A stretch of DNA of 64,000 bases from Variovorax sp. OAS795 (GTDB lineage Bacteria; Pseudomonadota; Gammaproteobacteria; Burkholderiales; Burkholderiaceae_C). Numbering within the stretch: the first letter of the stretch is position 1; the number at the start of each line of letters is the position of its first letter. Both the position numbers and the translations under genes were made by a program. The stretch is taken from NCBI RefSeq assembly GCF_040546685.1, contig NZ_JBEPOH010000001.1, positions 2,294,001-2,358,000 of the forward strand, in the 5' to 3' direction. Under the pieces are notes generated by a model, which worked only from the letters and a program-made list of their open reading frames with translations, was not told the DNA's origin and searched no databases. Positions 34,424 to 42,935 of the stretch are shown piece by piece.

Positions 34424-35320
34424 ATGAGCCGCCGATTCGATCACCTGGGGGATGTGGAGACCTTCGTCACCGTGGTCGAAAAGGGCTCGATGACGGCCGG
34501 CGCCGTGGCGCTGGCGACGACGCCCTCGGTGCTCAGCCGCGCGATCTCGCGGCTGGAGGCGCGGCTGGGCGTGCAGCTGCTGCGCCGCACGACGCGGCGC
34601 CTGAGCCTCACGGAGGAGGGCCGGCTTTACCTGGAGCAATCACGTGCGGCCTTCGCGCTCATCGACGATGCCGAGCGCGCGATGCAGGGGCAGGGCGACG
34701 AGCTGACAGGCAGCGTGCGCCTGAGCGTGCCCACGACCTACGCGCATCACCGCCTGCCGGCGCTGCTGCAGCCCTTTGTCCTTCGGCACCCGCAGGTGCG
34801 CGTCGAACTGAACATCACCAATCGCAACGTGGACCTCGTGGCCGAGGGCTACGACCTCGCGATCCGCATGGGCCCATTGCCCGACAGCGGCCTGGTCGGG
34901 CGCAAGCTCGAAGACGCGCCGATGTGCCTGCTAGCCGCGCCGGACTACATCGCGCGCGCAGGCATGCCGGACCGCATCGGCGACCTGACGCGGCATGCCT
35001 GTCTGCCCTTCGTGATGCCCAGCACCGGCCGCGTGGCGCCCTGGATTTTTCACGAAGACGGGCACGACGTGGACTGGACGCCGCACGGCAGCCTCCAGGT
35101 GTCAGACGACGTGCTCGGCGTGGTCTCGCTCGCCCTGAGCGGGCTGGGCATCTGCCAGACCTACGACTTCATCGCTCGGCCTCTGTTCGCGCAGGGGCGC
35201 GCGGTCGAGGTGCTGGTGCCGATGCGCGGGCGCGCGCGGCCGTTTTCCGTGATCTATGCGCCACACAGGCGACTGTCGTCCGCCTCGCGGGCGCTGATCG
35301 ATTCCTTGGTTGGGGCGTGA
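34424..35320 (+). CDS. LysR-family transcriptional regulator
   Basis: A 298-aa regulator with a winged helix at about 8-65 (VEKGSMTAGAVALATTPSVL, then RLGVQLLRRTTRRLSLTEEG) and a LysR substrate domain from about 92. The start at 34424 has CAGGAGAC upstream; an in-frame ATG at 34340 would add 28 residues before the helix-turn-helix. It is divergent from the DJ-1/SDR/ABM/MRJP operon, the usual LysR target layout. This group (CrgA/YafC-like) often responds to electrophiles or aldehydes. Confidence 0.93.
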   Translation: MSRRFDHLGDVETFVTVVEKGSMTAGAVALATTPSVLSRAISRLEARLGVQLLRRTTRRLSLTEEGRLYLEQSRAAFALIDDAERAMQGQGDELTGSVRLSVPTTYAHHRLPALLQPFVLRHPQVRVELNITNRNVDLVAEGYDLAIRMGPLPDSGLVGRKLEDAPMCLLAAPDYIARAGMPDRIGDLTRHACLPFVMPSTGRVAPWIFHEDGHDVDWTPHGSLQVSDDVLGVVSLALSGLGICQTYDFIARPLFAQGRAVEVLVPMRGRARPFSVIYAPHRRLSSASRALIDSLVGA

Positions 35321-35696
35321 CTTGAGTTGGCGGCTGGATCGCCTGGGGCGTCTGACCGTCGGCTTGGCCTCAGTGAGTTCGTTGAAGGGACGCGATCGAC
35401 AGGAACTCGATGCGCAGCACCGAAATGCAGTGCGCATGAGACGACCAATTCCTCCCTCCCCAGAAAAGTAGGGCGGGCTTCGTAGATGTCTGGTCTGGGC
35501 CGATAGTACCCATTCGCGCAAGGCCGAGGGGTGTCGGCAATCGCTGCACAGCTGCCGTTCAGCTGGGCGGTGTGAGCGGCAGCAACGGGTCGGGGACGCC
35601 AGTTCCCTCCGAGGGGGAACAACCACCGAGATGGCCCCTGCCCGCTGGCATGAAGGATGCGCTGTCCCGAAGGCTTGCCAAGTCCGACCTATCGAA
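35321..35696. other. Gene-free stretch between LysR and alpA-like genes
   Basis: 376 bases without a credible gene, RNA or repeat. It marks the change from metabolic cargo to island housekeeping genes. Confidence 0.5.
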
Positions 35697-36041
35697 TCAA
35701 GGCCTGCGACCGTTCACGCGCTCCGCGATCCACGATTGCACGGCGCTCTCTGGCCATGCTGCGGTGCGCTGTCCGGCTTTCACCGACCGCGGAAAGAAGC
35801 CCCTGCGCATTTGTTCGTAGATGGCTGATCTGCGCAGGCCGGTGAGGCGCTCGACTTCAGGCAATCTCAGAAGCCTGTCGGGGGCGCACTTGATCGTCTG
35901 CGCCAGCGGCATCGTTGAATCGGAGCAAAGAAGCGTGAGTGCCTCCTGCAGCAGACGAACCGCCAGCATGGCTCGTTGAGCGGTCGACTCGGCGGCGGTG
36001 CACGCACTCAATTCATGGTTGGTTTGGCTTCGCATGGGCAT
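35697..36041 (-). CDS. AlpA-family phage/island regulatory protein
   Basis: About 114 aa. The C-terminal half is an AlpA-type MerR-like helix-turn-helix: RLLRLPEVERLTGLRRSAIY, then EQMRRGFFPRSVKAG and WPESAVQSWIAERV. AlpA proteins activate excision genes of P4-like elements. The N-terminal about 45 residues are not recognised. The start at 36041 follows GAAAGG; the frame stays open upstream to 36212. Together with the P4-type integrase it supports a mobile island. Confidence 0.85.
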   Translation of the reverse strand: MPMRSQTNHELSACTAAESTAQRAMLAVRLLQEALTLLCSDSTMPLAQTIKCAPDRLLRLPEVERLTGLRRSAIYEQMRRGFFPRSVKAGQRTAAWPESAVQSWIAERVNGRRP

Positions 36042-36236
36042 TGCCTTTCGGTTCTTCCGCAGTGCGTTCAGCGCCGTTGCGGGACGTCCATAGATTGCCG
36101 GGCATGTCTGCTGAGGCCAACTCGCTGTAGCAATGCGAGGCGTACCGGAGCGGGCAAGTGGAAGTTGAGGAAGGCGTTCAGCGCATGGCAAACATTCACG
36201 GCCGCTAGCCACAGCGGACGTATTGGCTGGTGCCCT

Positions 36237-36677
36237 TCAACGATCTCCTTTCTTCCTTTGCAGCAGAAACGCCTTGCGCTCGGCTCGCGCTTCGGCCGCT
36301 TGCTTCAGTTCGGCATAGGACTTCGCCTCGATAAGTGCTCCGGTGGGATTCTTCACGTTCGGGTTCAAGACGAGGGCGTAGTAGGTTGGCGGGGATCTGT
36401 GCCCACTATCTCGAAAGATCTGCACCTGCATGCCGCTGTGCATGTACTCTTCGACGACCTGATCATGGTCTGAGGGTTCTGAGTGCGGAATCTGTGCCTT
36501 CACACGACGCGCTCCGTCTTCCGCGGCGATAGGATAGATGTTCAGCTCCAGAACCCGGGCATTCAACCCCACCTGATTGGCCGATCGCAGTGCGGCCTTG
36601 GTGGCCTCTGCGACTTGGTCCGCAAGCGGGTCCATCTCGATGAGAACGTGCGCAAGGATTCGGCGTTTTTCGGCCAT
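36237..36677 (-). CDS. Hypothetical protein of the island
   Basis: A 146-aa protein not assigned to a family. It opens MAEKRRILAHVLIEMDPLAD, a form seen in small island-encoded proteins, and ends in a charged helix (KSYAELKQAAEARAERKAFL). No signal peptide, membrane segment or Cys cluster is present. It lies between the AlpA gene and the frameshifted gene pair on the same strand. The start was taken at the first ATG in a sensible context; the open frame extends upstream to 36854. Confidence 0.6.
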   Translation of the reverse strand: MAEKRRILAHVLIEMDPLADQVAEATKAALRSANQVGLNARVLELNIYPIAAEDGARRVKAQIPHSEPSDHDQVVEEYMHSGMQVQIFRDSGHRSPPTYYALVLNPNVKNPTGALIEAKSYAELKQAAEARAERKAFLLQRKKGDR

Positions 36678-36729
36678 GTCGGGTTCCGATTGTTTCTGCG
36701 AAGATTGGTGATGTGGTCTAGGGCTGCGC

Positions 36730-37167
36730 TCACTCCGGCCGCCAAAGCGGCCGTGCCGGCTGCTCTGCTTCTGCACGCAATGCGTCGGCCAGTTCATGCA
36801 CGGGGTCCTTGAGGCTGCTTCGCACGAGTGCAATCCATGTACGCAATGCGTCATCCTCGGGCTGATTGCTGGCGAATCCCTCTAGGCGCGACAGCACATC
36901 CAGAGCACTGTGATAGGTCGCCATTGACTGGCCGACCGCGACGGCGCGAGTCAGTTGATTCGCCCGCGCTTCCCGGCGCTGCGCATGCGCCTGCTCTGCG
37001 GCCACCGCGATGTTGTGCGCTCGGGCTGCTTCCCGCTCCTGCTGTCGTCGGATGGCGGCTTCTTCGGCCCGTAGCTTGGACCTGAGTGCTTCGGCTTCCG
37101 GGAATGCGATCAGGGCGCGTGTGATCTCCGGAAGCTGTCGCTCCAACTGTTCGCGGTGCCTGTCCAT
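36730..37167 (-). CDS. C-terminal coiled-coil part of a frameshifted island protein
   Basis: 145 aa, mainly charged coiled coil (RSKLRAEEAAIRRQQEREAA). It opens MDRHREQLERQLPEITRALI and overlaps the 3' end of the 37110-37979 frame in another reading frame. The natural joined reading is ...ARQW-(T)DRHREQLERQL..., which resembles a continuous protein that has lost one base near 37165. It may therefore be the detached C-terminal part rather than an independent gene. Confidence 0.5.
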   Translation of the reverse strand: MDRHREQLERQLPEITRALIAFPEAEALRSKLRAEEAAIRRQQEREAARAHNIAVAAEQAHAQRREARANQLTRAVAVGQSMATYHSALDVLSRLEGFASNQPEDDALRTWIALVRSSLKDPVHELADALRAEAEQPARPLWRPE

Positions 37168-37979
37168 TGGCGGGCGATGACGTGCCAGTCTCTCTCCAGC
37201 TTCAGTTTGAAGCCATCGACGGCCCTGTATTCATCTCGATGAAAGAGGAAATCCTGACGCTTGGGTTGGGCAATCTTCTCCACCTGTTCGGAGAAGTTCA
37301 GCCTGATGGCGCCGCCCGCGCGCCGGATTTCAACCGTATTCGATGTATCTCCCCGGCCAGCGACGACCTGGCAGCCTCCGGCGATCAGTCCCCGGATGAG
37401 CGCTTCGTGGAAACGGAGAATCCAGTCGATGTGGGTCAGGGTCGCGGTGATGCGCAGGCAGCCGCTGCCGGAGGTGTACCGGCCCGTGGTCATCCGGTGG
37501 CTCGACATGCCGCCGAAGAAGGGCTTGCGCAGTCGCCTGGCTTCTTCCGCCTCCACCGCCAACTTCGCCTCATCGCGCTCGATGGATTGGAAGAAGCGGG
37601 CGGTCTTCGCCACCAGCGGGTGACAGTGATCGAGCGAAGACGGTATATCGATGGGCTGCAGGACGACGGCGTCCCTAGCCCGTGAGAAGGCCTGCTGGAC
37701 CTGCTGGGTCCTCGTGGCGTCGGAGGAGCGGGCCGCTGTGGTGTCTTTCTCCGGCAAATGGACTTCGTGATCGACATCGGAAGGTGGCAGCGGGGCCTGC
37801 ACACAGGTTTTGCCGGTCGCGAGACGAGTCCAATAGCCGATGGGCGGAACAGGGATGTTGTATCGGCGGCAGAGCTTGGAGAGTCCGACATCGGACAGGC
37901 CGAGATTCGGCCCCAGATGGCGAAGCGGTGTCTGCCAGACCAACGCATACAGTTCGGATCGTCTCACGCACATCTCCAT
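37110..37979 (-). CDS. N-terminal part of a frameshifted island protein
   Basis: 289 aa. The N-terminus RRSELYALVWQTPLRHLGPN, then LSDVGLSKLCRRYNIPVPPIGYW, looks like a helix-turn-helix and is typical of a family of uncharacterised proteins on integrative elements. After about residue 265 the frame gives GTANSWSDSFRRSHAP, which does not look like a natural ending. The sequence of the overlapping frame does. Probable one-base deletion; function unknown. Confidence 0.6.
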   Translation of the reverse strand: MEMCVRRSELYALVWQTPLRHLGPNLGLSDVGLSKLCRRYNIPVPPIGYWTRLATGKTCVQAPLPPSDVDHEVHLPEKDTTAARSSDATRTQQVQQAFSRARDAVVLQPIDIPSSLDHCHPLVAKTARFFQSIERDEAKLAVEAEEARRLRKPFFGGMSSHRMTTGRYTSGSGCLRITATLTHIDWILRFHEALIRGLIAGGCQVVAGRGDTSNTVEIRRAGGAIRLNFSEQVEKIAQPKRQDFLFHRDEYRAVDGFKLKLERDWHVIARQWTGTANSWSDSFRRSHAP

Positions 37980-38292
37980 CGTCAGTCAAAAGGAAGGCCC
38001 CGGCCAGGCCGTTTAGGTAGCGCCGAATCTGAGCTTCTGCCCCTCTTTTTTATCAGCGTCCTTCGCCCCTTCCTCATGGAAAAGCCACTGCGCGCTGCGC
38101 TTGCCAATGCGGGTGAATTGTGTGGTGGGGCGGCTTGCTGGTTCCCTTCATCCTTGCACACCGTTCTCGCCGTCAAGGTCTGCGCGTGCTGCGCACGCTG
38201 GCGTCCTTCGGCCGTCTGTCGAACCCTGACGGCTGCGCTGCGGCGTGCCGGTTCCGGTCTCGGGCAATCCCGCCCGATCACTGGAGTCCGCC
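37980..38292. other. Gene-free stretch before radC
   Basis: 313 bases between divergent genes. Reading frames on both strands here are low-complexity basic strings without family features. I see no RNA or repeat. Confidence 0.45.
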
Positions 38293-38823
38293 ATGTCGCA
38301 CGATCTGTTCTCTTCCCTTGATTCCTTCGTTTCGGTTTCTTCGTCTTCGCTGCTGGTTCGCGATGTCGCGGGCGCGTACCGGCCGGCCGAAGCCGATGAA
38401 GTGCTGGCTGCGGCGCAGCGGGTGCTGGCGAGCCGGGTGCGCGGCGCCAACGTGCTGACGTCGCCGGCGGTGGTCAAGGACTTCCTGCGGGCGCGGCTCG
38501 GGGCCTTGCCTCATGAGATCTTCGCTGTGGTTCACCTGGATACACAGCATGTGGTCCTGGACTACGTCGAGATGTTCCGGGGCACGGTGACGCAGACCTC
38601 GGTCTATCCGCGCGAGGTGGTCAAGGATGCGCTGGCGCTCAACAGTTCCGCGCTCCTGCTGGTGCATTGCCACCCGAGCGGTTGTGCCCAGGTTTCGTTG
38701 GCCGACGAGCATCTGACGCGGACGCTCAGGCAGGCGGCCGCGCTGGTGGACGTGCGGGTGCTGGATCACCTGATCGTCGCGGGCAGCATGGTCCTGTCGA
38801 TGGCCGAGCGAGGGCTTCTGTGA
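38293..38823 (+). CDS. RadC-like JAB-domain protein of mobile elements
   Basis: A 176-aa RadC/DUF2466 protein with the JAMM metalloprotease-like fold. The metal motif appears as LLVHCHPSG (Cys in place of the usual Asn of HNHPSG) and then an Asp in the SLADEHLT segment. The upstream glutamate-type residue and EMFRGTVTQTSVYPREVVKD are family blocks. The N-terminal helix-hairpin-helix of full RadC is absent, as in short versions on islands and ICEs. The function is uncertain; it is not a proven repair protein. The start was chosen at MSHDLFSS. Confidence 0.9.
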   Translation: MSHDLFSSLDSFVSVSSSSLLVRDVAGAYRPAEADEVLAAAQRVLASRVRGANVLTSPAVVKDFLRARLGALPHEIFAVVHLDTQHVVLDYVEMFRGTVTQTSVYPREVVKDALALNSSALLLVHCHPSGCAQVSLADEHLTRTLRQAAALVDVRVLDHLIVAGSMVLSMAERGLL

Positions 38824-38853
38824 CCCAGGGCCCTCGGGCCCCTGTGCCGACGA

Positions 38854-39285
38854 CTAGGCGCGCGGCACGTCGGCTTCTGCGATGCCCTCGGCCTTGGGCA
38901 ATAGGCTCACCGACCAATGGCCGCCTTGCTCCTGCTGAGGCGCCAACAGGTCATAGGTCTTGACCATGTTCAACAGTCCCGAGTGGCCATAGGTCTGAGG
39001 CGAGAAGGCCGGGTCGGTGCGCTTGAGGTACTGGCCCAGGACGCCCAGGCCGACCTTGCGTTCGGAGGTGTCGCTGGCGAGCAGTGCCACGGCCTCGACG
39101 AGGAAGCGTGGCCGGCGCTTCGGCGCCGGCTTGGGCGGTTCCTGCTTCGGTGGCTCGGCCTTAGCCGGCTCCGCTTTCGTGGTGGGCTTCGGCGCGGCCT
39201 CGACCGCTGCTTCCGCCGGTGGGTCGGGGCGTGTCCATTCGAAGAACTGGTCGCTCGCGTTGCGCAGGGCGTCGGGCGCCTCGGG
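38854..39285 (-). pseudogene. 3' remnant of a NYN/OST-HTH (LOTUS) domain gene
   Basis: The open frame of 143 codons starts directly after an in-frame TGA (39286-39288) without a proper start codon. It encodes SDQFFEWTRPDPPAEAA, a Lys/Pro/Glu-rich linker, then an OST-HTH/LOTUS RNA-binding domain (FLVEAVALLASDTSERKVGL to HWSVSLLP). In island proteins such a domain follows a NYN ribonuclease-like domain, which is missing here. Beyond the TGA the sequence no longer matches. An internal GTG (39090) could still allow a 78-aa product made of the LOTUS domain alone. Confidence 0.65.
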
Positions 39286-39439
39286 TCAGAGATCGGCGGA
39301 ATTCAACAGCCGGTAGTTGCACCGTTCGGTTTTCTCTTTGGACACTGGATGCAGTGACCTAGGCGACAGGCTCGGCCGGCGGGCTTTGCCATCATCATGG
39401 ATTTGTCCGGAACCCCCCACCGAATACACGGAGACTTTC

Positions 39440-40390
39440 ATGACCTCGCCTTTCTCCTCTGCAGCCCCGCGCCTGTGCGGCCCCCTGCGCCAGCCGCGCC
39501 AGATGCTGGCTGAGCAAAAGTACGACGACCACAAGTCCATCCACGACGACGCCATGGCCGAGACTCTGGGGCTACGGGCCGGGCCGATCGAGGGGCCGAC
39601 GCACTTCAGCCAGTTCGACCCGCTGCTGTTCCATCTGTTCGGTATGGCCTGGTTCGAATCCGGCTGCATCAGTGCCCATTACCAGAACATGGTGGTGGGC
39701 GGCGAATCGGTGCGCGCCTTTGTCGACCTGCCCGCACCCGGCGCCACCTTCGTGCGCCTGCATGCCGAGAAGGCCGACGGTACGCCAGTGCTGATCGGCA
39801 CCGCGTCGGTGGGTGCTGCTTCGCAGCACCCGCACGAATTGCCCCAGCGCATCGCAAAACTGCGTGCGCCCACGGCCCTGGTCATCAACCGTGACCTCCG
39901 TGTGGGACAGCGTGGCGCCGCCGTGGAGAAGATCCGAATGGACTTCGAACAGCACATGGGCGACCACTATCCATTCACACTCGCTGACAAGCTCAAGGTC
40001 ATTACGGAGCCCTGCGATTGGTACACGCCCGAAGGCGGCAAGCACTCGCCCTGGGGCCGGCCGATCATCCCAACCGAGATGATCAGCGTGCTGCTCGGCG
40101 CCACCCTCGGCGAGGCGCAGCTTGGTGGCCGCAAGCCGGCGGTTGGCCTGTTCGCCGGGCAAGAGATCCGCCTGATCAAGGGGCCGCTCTTTGTTGGCCA
40201 GGACTACGAGCTGGATCGCGAGATCATCGCTCTGAGCGAAAGCGCGCGCACAGAGTCCGTATGGGTGCGAACCAAGGTCTATGAGATCTCGTCGCGCACC
40301 CTGGTGGCCGAGATGATTCTGAATGGCGCGACGATGAAAGCGTCATATCCGAACTATGAAGCCGAGGCTGGCGAGCTCGGCCTGGCCTGA
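39440..40390 (+). CDS. MaoC-like double-hotdog protein
   Basis: A 316-aa protein with two hotdog-like halves. The first contains AMAETLGLRAGPIEGPTHFS and NMVVGGESVRAFVDLPAPG, a pattern close to MaoC/itaconyl-CoA hydratase-type enzymes. The second half (about 180-300) is less clear and contains WYTPEGGKHSPWGRPIIPTE. A hydratase or dehydratase acting on an acyl-CoA is the best guess. It is isolated, next to the remnant NYN gene, and on the other side of a gap from the LysR gene. The start MTSPFSSAAPRL at 39440 follows CGGAGAC. Confidence 0.7.
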   Translation: MTSPFSSAAPRLCGPLRQPRQMLAEQKYDDHKSIHDDAMAETLGLRAGPIEGPTHFSQFDPLLFHLFGMAWFESGCISAHYQNMVVGGESVRAFVDLPAPGATFVRLHAEKADGTPVLIGTASVGAASQHPHELPQRIAKLRAPTALVINRDLRVGQRGAAVEKIRMDFEQHMGDHYPFTLADKLKVITEPCDWYTPEGGKHSPWGRPIIPTEMISVLLGATLGEAQLGGRKPAVGLFAGQEIRLIKGPLFVGQDYELDREIIALSESARTESVWVRTKVYEISSRTLVAEMILNGATMKASYPNYEAEAGELGLA

Positions 40391-40811
40391 GAGCACTATA
40401 AAAAAGGACGGTCCCTCCCACGCGTCCTGCACCCCATCGCAAAGCCGCGCCATCTCGTATGCATACCCGCGCATCGAGGCAAAAAAGAGGACTCTTGAGG
40501 TCCCCTTCTTTAGCTATTTCTTGTTCGCGACCGGCGTGACGAAGGTAAGGGGCTCGCAGTGTCTAACGACATGTTGTTGGCACGGCTGTTCCGTAGCGCC
40601 GCGGTGCCTGTCAAGCCCGAGAGGGTTGGCGCCACGGCTGGGATTGATTGCGCACACCAACCCGATATCTGCGACGTTGATTGCGCAAACATCGCATCGC
40701 TGCCGTTGGACCTGGTGCAGCTCTTCGCGGCTTGCTTTGTTTGCGTCATCATCGCTATGCGCAACGCAAAAGTGGAGGCCGGAAAACTGCTGATCTGCGC
40801 GATTTCCAAGG
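40391..40811. other. Gene-free stretch after the hotdog gene
   Basis: 421 bases. A weak hairpin (AAAGAGGAC...GTCCCCTTCTTT, 40485-40511) could end transcription from the left. Short frames on both strands lack family features. Confidence 0.4.
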
Positions 40812-41723
40812 TCACCGGGCTTCTTGCTGGTCCAAGCTGAGCCGATCGGACATGAAGTCCAGAAAAGCGCGGATCTTGCTGGGCATGCCCTTGCGGCCGA
40901 GCACCAATGCGGTGGCATGCATCGAAGGGCTCTCCCAATCCTTCAGTACTCGCTGCAGCCGCCCCGATCGCAGGTCGTTCGCACACATCACGTTCGGCAG
41001 CATGCTCAGCCCCACGTGGCCGATCGCCATCTCCCGCGCAATCGAGATATTGTTGACAACGACCTTGCCCTCAATATTCGCAAACCGGTGCGTGGCCTCG
41101 TTGCGCAGGGTCCAGATGCCGTCCGCGCGCTGCTGCGTCGTGATGATGCAGTCGTGCCTGTGCAGTTCGTCCACCGATAGCGGCACGCTGCGGCGTTTGA
41201 GGTACTCGGGGCTCGCGTACACCCCACGCGTGATCGTGGCTAGTCGGCGATAGGTCAGCTCGGTGTCCTTGAGTGGCCCCAGTTGGATCGTCAGGTCGTA
41301 GGGGTCTTCCCGGGGATTCACGGCCCGGCTGTTCACATCGACCTCCAGCTCAAGCTCGGGGTATGCCAGCACGAACTCGGCAATGGCCTTGCCGATCCAC
41401 GACACCCCGAAGTCGATGGGGATGCTGACCCGCAGCGCGCCGCGCATGGTCGTTTGCAGCTGCAGGGTATCGACGCTCGCTTGGGCCACCTCGTCCACGA
41501 CGCGTCGGCAATGCTCATAGAACCGAGCGCCGATTTCCGTCGTCGTCAGGCGGCGCTGTCCCTTCTTCAGCAGGATCGTGCCCACGTTCTGCTCGAGCTG
41601 CGTGAGCTTGCGGCTGATGGTCGACTTGGGCATTCCGAGTTCAAGCGCCGCGCGCGTGATGCTCTGCGCGTTGACCACGTCATAGAACAGTTGGAGCGAG
41701 TTCAGATCGAGTTTGTCGGTCAT
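40812..41723 (-). CDS. LysR-family transcriptional regulator
   Basis: A 303-aa regulator with HTH region at about 8-65 (SITRAALELGMPKSTISRKL) and a LysR effector domain from about 95. It is divergent from the large ABC/beta-oxidation operon. A perfect inverted repeat lies between the two genes at 41792-41811. It is therefore the likely activator of that operon, with a catabolic acid or its CoA ester as inducer. Confidence 0.93.
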   Translation of the reverse strand: MTDKLDLNSLQLFYDVVNAQSITRAALELGMPKSTISRKLTQLEQNVGTILLKKGQRRLTTTEIGARFYEHCRRVVDEVAQASVDTLQLQTTMRGALRVSIPIDFGVSWIGKAIAEFVLAYPELELEVDVNSRAVNPREDPYDLTIQLGPLKDTELTYRRLATITRGVYASPEYLKRRSVPLSVDELHRHDCIITTQQRADGIWTLRNEATHRFANIEGKVVVNNISIAREMAIGHVGLSMLPNVMCANDLRSGRLQRVLKDWESPSMHATALVLGRKGMPSKIRAFLDFMSDRLSLDQQEAR

Positions 41724-41791
41724 GGCGTGTTGTCTGTCGGCATCGAGGCAGGCGCGAGGTTAGTCGACAACGCTGCCGCTGCGCGGCTTTA

Positions 41792-41811
41792 GCGTTCCAT
41801 GTCTGGAACGC
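41792..41811. promoter_or_regulatory. LysR recognition site in the divergent promoter
   Basis: GCGTTCCA-TGTC-TGGAACGC, a perfect 8-bp inverted repeat, 69 bases from the LysR start. A further half-site CGGAACGC (41834-41841) lies closer to the operon, as expected for the activation site of a LysR regulator. Confidence 0.65.
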
Positions 41812-41933
41812 CCGGTCCACATCCGATGCTATTCGGAACGCTGGCCGCTTCCTAACATCGCCGCAAAGAGAGATACCGAGCGCAGGCCGCAGGGCCGGTG
41901 ACGCGCCATCCAACTCAAGAACGGAGACAACCA

Positions 41934-42935
41934 GTGAACAACTATCCAATTTCGCGACGGGCGTTGCTGAGGGCCGCATCGGCCTGGGCGCCGGCCTCGG
42001 TGCTGGGCGTCGGCCTCGCATCCGCGGGCGGCGCCAGCGCCCAGGCGGGCCTCAAATGGGCCAACCTGTCGCCCGGCTTCACCACGCTGCTGACCGACTA
42101 CATCGTCGCCAAAGGTCTGGACAAGGCGAACGGCTTGCCGCTGGGAAAACCGACCGCGTACACGGCCGTCACCACCTACTACAACGACTTCGTCGCCGGC
42201 AACTACGACGTGTGCATCGGCAGTTGGGATACCTTCGCCTCGCGCTACATCGCAGGCGTGCCGATGCAGTACGTGTGCTCCGTGACTACGGGCAACATGA
42301 TCAACATCGTCACGCAGGCCAAGGGTCCGGCGACGATCCAGGACATCAAAGGGAAAACCCTCGCCGCACCGCAGTCGACCGGCACCTACCGGATGATGCG
42401 CGCCGTGGTCAAGGAACTCGCGGGCATCGACCTCGAGACCTATGCGGTAGTGCAGAACGTGGACAACCCCGCCGCCTCGGTCACCTTGGTCATGGCCAAC
42501 CGCGCGGACGCCGGCCTGACCTGGGAGCCCAATGTGTCGGTGGGGCTCAAGCGCGTGCCGGACATGCGCGTGCTCTTCAACGCGGGCGAGGAGTATCGCC
42601 GCCGCGTCAACCTCGACCTGCCGTACTTCGGCGTGGCCGTTCGCAAGGAGGCCGTCGCCCGTGACCCCCAACTCGTCGCTCGACTGAACAAGGCCTTTGC
42701 CGAGTGCATCGAGGGCATCAACGCCAGAACGCAGGAGGCCGTGACCATCGCCGGCGCCAACTCGGGTATTCCCGCGGACGTGCTGACAACGGCCATTGCC
42801 TCGAAACGGCTCGAGTTCAAGCACGTGTCGATGCAGAACGAGCAGGGGCGCCGCAGCATCCTCTCGGCCAACGAGTTCCTGGTGCGCAACGGCGCGCTCA
42901 CGAAGCTGGTCGACAACGGCTTCTTTGCGGCATGA
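41934..42935 (+). CDS. ABC transporter substrate-binding protein, NMT1/SsuA type (Tat signal)
   Basis: A 333-aa periplasmic receptor. It starts at GTG 41934 (site ACGGAGAC) and carries a twin-arginine signal peptide (ISRRALLRAASAW) with an ASA cleavage region near 37. The two-lobe nitrate/sulfonate/taurine receptor fold shows in NYDVCIGSWDTFASRYIAGV and DIKGKTLAAPQSTGTYRMM. It delivers an organic acid or sulfonate-like ligand to the permease encoded next, whose start overlaps by 4 bases. Confidence 0.88.
   Translation: MNNYPISRRALLRAASAWAPASVLGVGLASAGGASAQAGLKWANLSPGFTTLLTDYIVAKGLDKANGLPLGKPTAYTAVTTYYNDFVAGNYDVCIGSWDTFASRYIAGVPMQYVCSVTTGNMINIVTQAKGPATIQDIKGKTLAAPQSTGTYRMMRAVVKELAGIDLETYAVVQNVDNPAASVTLVMANRADAGLTWEPNVSVGLKRVPDMRVLFNAGEEYRRRVNLDLPYFGVAVRKEAVARDPQLVARLNKAFAECIEGINARTQEAVTIAGANSGIPADVLTTAIASKRLEFKHVSMQNEQGRRSILSANEFLVRNGALTKLVDNGFFAA

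Noticed and set aside
39652..39667. GGTTCGAATCC-like string as the right-hand tRNA-Pro repeat.
   Set aside because: It lies inside the hotdog gene and matches only the T-loop core, not the adjoining tRNA sequence.
40559..40840. 93-codon plus-strand frame before the LysR gene.
   Set aside because: No family features and it overlaps the 3' end of the LysR gene on the other strand.
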